A stretch of DNA of 8,562 bases from Gammaproteobacteria bacterium. Its GTDB lineage: Bacteria; Pseudomonadota; Gammaproteobacteria; Steroidobacterales; Steroidobacteraceae. The translations under genes and the position numbers were made by a program. The stretch lies in NCBI GenBank assembly GCA_029857655.1, contig JAOUGR010000077.1:1-8562 (forward strand), in the 5' to 3' direction. Below are positions 5,229 to 8,562 of this stretch, in pieces. How positions within the stretch are numbered: the first letter of the stretch is position 1; every line of letters begins with the position of its first letter. The notes below the pieces were generated by a model, which saw nothing but the letters and a program-made list of their open reading frames with translations, had not been told where the DNA came from and did no database searches.

Positions 5229-5548
5229 CGCATGCGCGAAACAGGAAGAGTACGCCCCGGCCCCGCGATGGGGCCGAGACGCGCCGCCCCTTGCAAAGCC
5301 CAGGTGTAGCGGGGTGCGCCCCGACCAAACGAAGTAAGAGGCTTGGACCTTGAACGTAGGCCGTTGCGACCAGTGTGCCGGACACCTTGGGGGCGTGCGG
5401 TGTCTGGCCCCGGAGAGCGAATTGACGCCTGAGAACCACGGGCGCGCCCCGCGGCCCACGGCCACAGGCCTTTGCCAAGCGACGGTGTCCGGCGCTCGCC
5501 GTAGGCGCGGAAGGTGCTGCCCTTACACGAGAGTGCCGATGTCATGCG
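5229..5548 (-). other. Cassette without a convincing gene
   Basis: This 320-bp GC-rich stretch lies between attC10 and attC11. No frame behaves like the other cassettes. An ATG at 5545-5543 is in the usual starting place, but its frame (MTSALSCKGSTFRAYGERRT...) does not stop in the cassette and runs through attC10 to 5141. Another frame does end at the attC10 R'' TAA (5225-5223) but has no start before a GTG at 5465. The predicted proteins are rich in Arg, Gly, Pro and Ala and show no motif. It may be a decayed gene with a frameshift or a non-coding cassette. It holds a GGCCCC-GCGAT-GGGGCC hairpin (5259-5275) and three copies of a GGTGTCYGGC repeat (5377-5386 inverted, 5399-5408, 5484-5493). 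Confidence 0.6.
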
Positions 5549-5638
5549 CTATAACGTGCCCGGTTACCGGCGCGTGCCCGGTAGCCTACGTGCATGGCGG
5601 CGCGTCCGCACGCGTCCGCGTACACCGGGAGGTTAGGG
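5549..5638 (-). repeat. attC11, 90 bp, diverged family A
   Basis: This is the attC of the lipoprotein cassette. Plus-strand ends are CTATAAC and GTTAGGG. It shares CGTGCCCGGT, ACCGGCGCG, GCATGGCGGC and CGCGTCCGCGT with attC1, 12 and 15, with several differences including a paired change in the inner box (GGTTACCGG with GTACACCGG). R'' (CCCTAAC on the minus strand) is one base off from its cassette's start (TTAGAG). Confidence 0.92.
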
Positions 5639-5950
5639 CGCCAGCGTGCCAAGATCGGCTACCCCCGTGGCTCGCGGCCGCACTGCCTTGAGCTCTCGCA
5701 CCAGTTTGCCATTGCAAGTTGCATTGATATCGACGGTTGGCGAGCCAAACCCACCAACGGTGTAGAACATTGTGAACTCTCCACGCACGTCTTGGCTGTG
5801 GCGCACGTGCGAGGTTCCGGCCTCCAATATGGCGACACGACACGCTTGGTTGGCGGGCGCGAACCCATGCACCTCGTGCACTGAATCGGCAGTTCCGACG
5901 CACGCGCAGAGCACGGTGGTCAGGATTGCGCTCAGCATTGTGGATCGCAT
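5633..5950 (-). CDS. Putative lipoprotein, unknown function
   Basis: A 105-residue exported protein. The N-terminus 'MRSTMLSAILTTVLCACVG' is a lipoprotein-type signal, with Leu14-Cys15-Ala16-Cys17 as a probable lipobox (Cys at -2 is unusual), so Cys17 would be lipidated. The mature part of about 88 residues is beta-rich: 'VHEVHGFAPANQACRVAILEAG', 'GEFTMFYTVGGFGSPTVDINATCNGKLVREL' and a final 'VADLGTLAP'. This alternation of strands recalls small immunoglobulin- or transthyretin-like carboxypeptidase-regulatory domains, which is a guess. Cys37 and Cys79 could form a disulphide. The ATG at 5950-5948 lies a few nt inside the cassette; the frame upstream of it is translated attC12. The TAA stop is the R'' box of attC11. 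Confidence 0.78.
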   Translation of the reverse strand: MRSTMLSAILTTVLCACVGTADSVHEVHGFAPANQACRVAILEAGTSHVRHSQDVRGEFTMFYTVGGFGSPTVDINATCNGKLVRELKAVRPRATGVADLGTLAP

Positions 5951-5958
5951 TTCTGGCG

Positions 5959-6048
5959 CTCTAACGTGCCCGGTAACCGGCGCGCGCGACGCTGAGCGGG
6001 CAGATGGCGGCACGTCCGCGCGCGTCCGCGTTGACCGGGGGGTTAGAC
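5959..6048 (-). repeat. attC12, 90 bp, family A
   Basis: This is the attC of the small membrane-protein cassette at 6058-6300. Plus-strand ends are CTCTAAC and GTTAGAC. It differs from the shared 84-bp core of attC1 and attC15 by a single base (GCTGAGCGGG for GCTGCGCGGG). R'' matches its own cassette start at 6313-6307. Confidence 0.95.
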
Positions 6049-6057
6049 GGCACTTGC

Positions 6058-6300
6058 CTACTTGGGCGCCGGAGCATCGCTGGATGTGGACGCCTGCAAT
6101 TGCCCATCGCTACGGGCCGCCAAGAAGATGCCTGCGAGTAGGCCCAGAAACGCAAGCAACACTGTTAGGCCCATGATCGCCCATATGTCGTTCGAGAGAA
6201 CGTGCCCAATGCCGTAGCCCGCTACGCAGCCACCGATCGTGCTTATCAAGGTGATAAGCACGGCAATCACGATTCGGGCGAAGGTGCTTGGAGCCGACAT
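6058..6300 (-). CDS. Small two-helix membrane protein, unknown function
   Basis: An 80-residue membrane protein with helices at about residues 9-33 (ARIVIAVLITLISTIGGCVAG) and 39-62 (IWAIMGLTVLLAFLGLLAGIFL). They are joined by a short loop and followed by a polar, Ser- and Ala-rich tail that ends in PAPK. Small residues are frequent in both helices (G23, G24, G28, G30, G56), as in tightly packed hairpins. I chose ATG 6300-6298, 10 nt inside the cassette; the longer frame to 6366 reads attC13. No clear ribosome-binding site is present. The TAG stop is just before attC12. I recognise no family. Confidence 0.72.
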   Translation of the reverse strand: MSAPSTFARIVIAVLITLISTIGGCVAGYGIGHVLSNDIWAIMGLTVLLAFLGLLAGIFLAARSDGQLQASTSSDAPAPK

Positions 6301-6306
6301 CGCGCC

Positions 6307-6393
6307 GTCTAACGTCCGCGTTGTGCCGCGCTGCAGGAGGCGCGACGAAGGAGTGCCGCAACGCATGCGTCGGTCACCAACGCGGTGTTAGGT
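6307..6393 (-). repeat. attC13, 87 bp, family C
   Basis: This is the attC of the DUF4926-like cassette. Plus-strand ends are GTCTAACGTCCGCGTTGTGCCG and CGGTCACCAACGCGGTGTTAGGT. GCGTTGTG...CG and CGGTCACCAACGC pair with extrahelical bases. The outer parts resemble attC16. R'' on the minus strand (ACCTAAC) matches its own cassette start at 6659-6653 and carries the gene's stop. Confidence 0.92.
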
Positions 6394-6627
6394 GGCTGCG
6401 CGCTCAACAACTTCGAGTTCCTCGGCGATAAAGTCGGCTAACCATAAGGTGCTGCCGTCGGCCGCGATACTTTCTACGACGAAGTGCGGGGCCTGTCCTC
6501 CTGCCTCCAAGATCTCTACCACGGTTCCAATGTCACCTACGCTTGGCGCTCGAGCGTTGACGCGCCAACCGTCGCGCTCGAGATCTGCCGACAGGGACTT
6601 GACCCTTACTACGTCGTACCGCTTCAT
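6388..6627 (-). CDS. DUF4926-like protein
   Basis: A 79-residue soluble protein matching what I recall of DUF4926: 'KRYDVVRVKSLSADLERDGWRV...VGDIGTVVEILE...FVVESIAADGSTLWLADFIAEELEVV'. The order is an N-terminal 'YDVVRV' strand, a Gly-Thr-Val-Val turn, a beta strand with Val-Glu and a closing acidic 'EELEVV'. This gives a small SH3-like barrel of unknown function that often sits beside other small accessory genes. I start at ATG 6627-6625. AAGGAG lies upstream but 13 nt away, which suits a GTG at 6636 better (4 nt, rather close), so the start may be one of these two. The stop is inside attC13. Confidence 0.8.
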   Translation of the reverse strand: MKRYDVVRVKSLSADLERDGWRVNARAPSVGDIGTVVEILEAGGQAPHFVVESIAADGSTLWLADFIAEELEVVERAAT

Positions 6628-6652
6628 AGCAGGCACGTCGCTCCTTGCAGCC

Positions 6653-6739
6653 ACCTAACGTTTTGGTGAACGGCGGGCCAGCGTCGCCCCTTGACCAGCA
6701 CGTGCGCTGGCGGCCCGTCCGTTCCACCTGGAGTTAGCG
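6653..6739 (-). repeat. attC14, 87 bp
   Basis: This is the attC of the second ParE/RelE-type toxin-antitoxin cassette. Plus-strand ends are ACCTAACGTTTTGGTGAACGG and CCGTCCGTTCCACCTGGAGTTAGCG. Arms GGTGAACGGCGGGCC and GGCCCGTCCGTTCCACC pair with two unpaired bases. Inside, CCAGCG pairs with CGCTGG. R'' (CGCTAAC) matches its own cassette start. It belongs to none of families A to C. Confidence 0.92.
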
Positions 6740-6748
6740 AGCACAGCG

Positions 6749-7042
6749 CTACCGCCGTGGCCAAACGGCCGGATCACGCGCATGGTGCAGGACGGCCAGA
6801 ACGGAAACGCGCGCCGACCTGACGACATAGAAGATGAGATACGGGAAGCGCGATACGACCGCACGCCGGACGTCACGGTAAATGACGGGACTTGCTTCAG
6901 GAAACGCGCGTACGGCCTCGAGCCGTTGCCGGACGACAACCAAGAATTCGTCGCCGAGTCCTGGGCGCTGTGACTCGTACCATTCGAAAGCGGCCTGAAT
7001 GTCATGTTCGGCCCGCGGTCGAAGGGTAAACCGCGGGATCAT
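6749..7042 (-). CDS. ParE/RelE-family toxin (module 2)
   Basis: A 97-residue toxin of the ParE/RelE superfamily. The N-terminal strand and 'LRPRAEHDIQAAFEWYESQRPGLGDEFL' are followed by 'FPEASPVIYRDVRRAVVSRFPYLIFYVVRSARVSVLAVLHHARDP'. It shares the blocks DVRRA, FPY.IFY, GLG..FL and VLH.ARDP with the toxin at 2235-2543, so the two are paralogues, but they differ at about half of their positions and might not cross-react. ATG 7042-7040 overlaps the antitoxin stop by 4 nt (ATGA). Its TAG stop lies just before attC14. Target (ribosome-bound mRNA or gyrase) unknown. Confidence 0.93.
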   Translation of the reverse strand: MIPRFTLRPRAEHDIQAAFEWYESQRPGLGDEFLVVVRQRLEAVRAFPEASPVIYRDVRRAVVSRFPYLIFYVVRSARVSVLAVLHHARDPAVWPRR

Positions 7043-7263
7043 TTACCCCGACGGATGCGGGCAAAGACCTCTTCGAGGGATGCGCCGGCGTCGGGGTCCG
7101 ATTCAAGTTCGGCCAGCCGCCGATCTAGCTCCTGCCTCTGCCAATCGGTCAGGGGCAGAGCTTCCGGAACAGCCGAGATGCTGTCCCAGACAGCCTCGAC
7201 CAGCCGCACCCGATCTGCGACGGGCAGCGCAAGGATTTCAGCCACGAGAGCTTCCTGCTTCAC
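7039..7263 (-). CDS. Addiction-module antitoxin (module 2)
   Basis: A 74-residue antitoxin of the same addiction-module family as the one at 2543-2761. 'ILALPVADRVRLVEAVWDSISAVPEALPLTDWQRQELDRRLAELESDPDAGASLEEVFARIRRG' has the Leu-Pro turn, the VEAVWDSI helix and W-Q-R-Q-E-L-D-R-R-L-A motif typical of the family, then a toxin-binding tail. The start is GTG at 7263-7261, preceded by GTGATAGGCTA at the same distance as in module 1. It forms a two-gene unit with the downstream toxin and probably stabilises the array. Confidence 0.92.
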   Translation of the reverse strand: MKQEALVAEILALPVADRVRLVEAVWDSISAVPEALPLTDWQRQELDRRLAELESDPDAGASLEEVFARIRRGK

Positions 7264-7268
7264 GCGTC

Positions 7269-7279
7269 TAGCCTATCAC
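7269..7279 (-). promoter_or_regulatory. Conserved GTGATAGGCTA element before antitoxin 2
   Basis: On the minus strand this 11-mer differs at one base from the one before module 1 and is also 5 nt from the start codon. Both cassettes also begin GTTAGCGCGCA. A shared operator, promoter element or ribosome-binding site are all possible. Confidence 0.45.
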
Positions 7280-7294
7280 CGTTGCCCTTGTGCG

Positions 7295-7384
7295 CGCTAA
7301 CGTGCCCGGTAACCGGCGCGCGCGACGCTGCGCGGGCAGATGGCGGCACGTCCGCGCGCGTCCGCGTTGACCGGGGGGTTAGAC
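7295..7384 (-). repeat. attC15, 90 bp, family A
   Basis: This is the attC of the TPR-protein cassette. Plus-strand ends are CGCTAAC and GTTAGAC. Bases 7299-7382 are identical to 237-320 in attC1. Boxes GGTAACCGG and GTTGACCGG give the expected single extrahelical G on the plus strand. R'' (GTCTAAC on the minus strand) matches its own cassette start at 8279-8273. Confidence 0.95.
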
Positions 7385-7456
7385 GGCGCGCGCCGTAGAA
7401 GCCATGGTGCTCGTACATGAATTGTGCTGTGGTGAGCGATCACGCGGGCGTTTGGA

Positions 7457-8239
7457 TTAGTTCTTGTGCACACCGGCAGAGCGTTCGAGCTTAGCTATTT
7501 CATCCACGATGGCCTGCGCTTCCACTTGCTTCAGCCTCGGGTTGTGCTTCGTCAGGAGCTCCACCACTCCATAGGCATCCTTGTAGCGCCCAAGATGGGC
7601 AAGAGACATGGCAGATGCCTTCATACCGTCCGTGTCACCCAAGTACGCCCTGTCGAGATTAATGGCTTTCTCCATGGAATCGACAGTTGCCCGATAGTCC
7701 TTCAGCTCGTACAGCACCGTAGCGAGCAGCCAGAACGTTTGCGGTTGTGGTTCTACTTCGAGGGATCTCTTCAACCAATGCCCTGCACTATCGAAGCGAT
7801 CGTTTCGTCGCGCTATTTCGCCAAGGGTGTAGTAGCCCAGCCACCAGCGGGGAAACTCAACAGTTGCCCTTTTTGCCCATCTCTCGGCCTCCGCCGGTTT
7901 ATCTTGGTTTAGGTAGAGAAACGCCAAGCCGATATACAACCGCGGATACCTCCCTTGTAGGGCTACGCCCTCGAGATAGGTCTTTTCGGCCTTGTCATAC
8001 ATCTTGGCGTTCGAATACATGTCGCCGAGGGCGTTCTCGTAGTGGCCCTGCGCGCCCCCGTACTTGCCTCTTAGCGTTTCCCAGAACGCTATTCCTTCGC
8101 TTTGCTTTCCTTGAGCCAGGAGTTCCTGCGCGTGACCGACGTCGCGCACGAAGCCCTTCTGATCGAAATCTTTGGCGAACGCCATCGCCACGCACATACA
8201 ACTCATCAGAACGAACGAGACCACGGTGCGCTTAACCAC
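7457..8239 (-). CDS. Exported TPR-repeat protein
   Basis: A 260-residue protein with an N-terminal export signal (MVKR, then TVVSFVLMSCMCVAMAFA). Cleavage after Ala22 (AFA-KD) is likely. LMSC at 11-14 could alternatively be a lipobox. The rest is almost all helical and made of about five tetratricopeptide repeats. The first covers roughly residues 64-97 ('GHYENALGDMYSNAKMYDKA'), followed by 98-131 ('LYIGLAFLYLNQDKPAEAER'), 134-167, 168-201 ('FWLLATVLYELKDYRATVDS') and 204-237. TPRs bind other proteins, so this is likely a periplasmic adaptor. GTG 8239-8237 follows AGGGGGA by a few bases. The largest gene of the window; its stop leaves a 72-bp tail (7385-7456) in which I see nothing. Confidence 0.9.
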   Translation of the reverse strand: MVKRTVVSFVLMSCMCVAMAFAKDFDQKGFVRDVGHAQELLAQGKQSEGIAFWETLRGKYGGAQGHYENALGDMYSNAKMYDKAEKTYLEGVALQGRYPRLYIGLAFLYLNQDKPAEAERWAKRATVEFPRWWLGYYTLGEIARRNDRFDSAGHWLKRSLEVEPQPQTFWLLATVLYELKDYRATVDSMEKAINLDRAYLGDTDGMKASAMSLAHLGRYKDAYGVVELLTKHNPRLKQVEAQAIVDEIAKLERSAGVHKN

Positions 8240-8272
8240 TTGTCCCCCTTGGTGCGGCCACGGTTTGTAGCC

Positions 8273-8353
8273 GTCTAACGTTCGCGTTTTGCCGCGCCGC
8301 GCGCAGCGCGTAGCGCGGAGTGAAAGGCGTCGGTCAACAACGCGCTGTTAGGT
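8273..8353 (-). repeat. attC16, 81 bp, family C
   Basis: This is the attC of the right-most, partial cassette. Plus-strand ends are GTCTAACGTTCGCGTTTTGCCG and CGGTCAACAACGCGCTGTTAGGT. The inner stem is CGCGCGCAGCGCG and nearby. The outer arms resemble attC13. R'' on the minus strand is ACCTAAC; its partner cassette start is outside the window. Confidence 0.92.
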
Positions 8354-8363
8354 TGCATGGCGT

Positions 8364-8552
8364 CTACGCTTCCTCCCATGCAAGGATGCCAGCTTTCTGG
8401 CACTCCGCTAGTTGAGCCGTAATAAGGTCGTACGGCGCCTGGAATTGAATAAGGTATAGAACCCGTGGGTCTTCGCCGCGGTACACGGTACCGAATCCGC
8501 CAAAGCCGCTTTCCACTGCAAGGTCGATCTCCTCGGCCGTCGCCCCTTGAGG
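8364..8552 (-). CDS. Hypothetical protein, C-terminal part, probably frameshifted at the window edge
   Basis: The frame ends with TAG at 8366-8364, 11 bp from attC16, as expected of a cassette gene. It encodes 62 residues with good protein-like composition: 'ATAEEIDLAVESGFGGFGTV', then 'YRGEDPRVLYLIQFQAPYDL', 'ITAQLAECQKAGILAWEEA'. It is a small mixed alpha/beta, acidic protein that I do not recognise. There is no ATG. Reading upstream, a TAA appears in frame at 8555-8553, just before the window end. One extra G in the run at 8543-8546 would join it to the neighbouring open frame (DHITS...), so a sequencing error, a true frameshift or a broken gene are all possible. The only internal start candidates are GTG codons that would cut the protein short. 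Confidence 0.6.
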   Translation of the reverse strand, partial: PQGATAEEIDLAVESGFGGFGTVYRGEDPRVLYLIQFQAPYDLITAQLAECQKAGILAWEEA

Positions 8553-8562
8553 TTATGTGATC

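Larger units (their letters stand above)
1..8562 (-). mobile_element. Integron gene-cassette array (internal part)
   Basis: The whole window is a run of gene cassettes in one orientation. Sixteen attC-like sites flank all the genes. Each opens on the plus strand with a variant of RYYYAACGT and closes with a variant of GTTRRRY. In 13 of 15 complete cassettes the first bases match their own R'' box. No integrase gene, attI site or transposase is visible. Because cassettes insert next to attI and read away from it, the integrase is expected to the right of the window. The number of cassettes and the recurrent attC families suggest a chromosomal array rather than a short mobile integron. That last point is inference. 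Confidence 0.95.

Noticed and set aside
4941..5545. Overlapping minus-strand ORFs 4941-5183, 4972-5478 and 5141-5545
   Set aside because: They run through attC10 or the 5' end of the OsmC-like gene in other frames and lack any protein motif.
5350..5691. Plus-strand ORF of 113 codons across the ORF-poor cassette and attC11
   Set aside because: It reads through a recombination site, is rich in Arg, Pro and Ala and has no motif; it looks like a GC-rich random frame.
7466..8235. Two long plus-strand ORFs (7466-7912 and 7747-8235) opposite the TPR gene
   Set aside because: They are antisense to a gene with a signal peptide and clear repeats, have no motif and would be against the orientation of all other cassettes.
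1..8562. CRISPR array as the explanation of the recurring repeats
   Set aside because: Repeats are 67-129 bp, differ in sequence, are separated by whole genes and have the R, L'' and L' layout of attC.

Overview
This 8.6 kb window is the inside of a large integron cassette array. Every credible gene lies on the minus strand, and almost every gene or toxin-antitoxin pair is separated from the next by an attC recombination site. I find 16 attC sites, 15 complete cassettes and one partial cassette at each edge. In 13 of the 15 complete cassettes the first bases (TTRRRY, next to the crossover) are the exact complement of the R'' box of that cassette's own attC. This is expected of units excised and inserted by an integron integrase. 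No integrase or attI is in view. From cassette orientation, the integrase side should lie beyond the right-hand (high-coordinate) end.

The DNA is GC-rich with GC-rich attC sites. Many of them are exactly 90 bp and fall into a few sequence families. A sedentary chromosomal integron of a GC-rich proteobacterium fits best, and I lean to a gammaproteobacterium such as a xanthomonad. That lineage is an inference without a marker gene.

Layout from left to right (all genes read right to left): a partial cassette gene of unknown family (1-226); a small membrane protein (333-548); a HicBA toxin-antitoxin pair (668-1077); a 140-residue unknown protein (1197-1619); a four-helix membrane protein (1712-2143); a ParE/RelE-type toxin-antitoxin pair (2235-2761); a compact 113-residue protein whose start and stop both lie in recombination core boxes (2876-3217); a secreted four-cysteine protein (3421-3909); a GNAT acetyltransferase (4034-4495); an OsmC-like protein (4592-5101); a cassette with no convincing ORF (about 5223-5554); a putative lipoprotein (5633-5950); a two-helix membrane protein (6058-6300); a DUF4926-like protein (6388-6627); a second, related ParE/RelE-type pair (6749-7263); an exported TPR protein (7457-8239); and the 3' part of another gene, probably frameshifted or cut (8364-8552).

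The genes do not form one pathway. They are independent mobile units. The three toxin-antitoxin cassettes probably stabilise the array against loss. The others are accessory functions: exported or membrane proteins, an acetyltransferase and a thiol-dependent peroxide-resistance type protein. The most notable signals are the 84-bp attC core repeated identically 7 kb apart, the two paralogous toxin-antitoxin cassettes carried on unrelated attC sites, the ORF-less cassette with internal repeats, and the way attC boxes supply stop codons and in one case the start codon.
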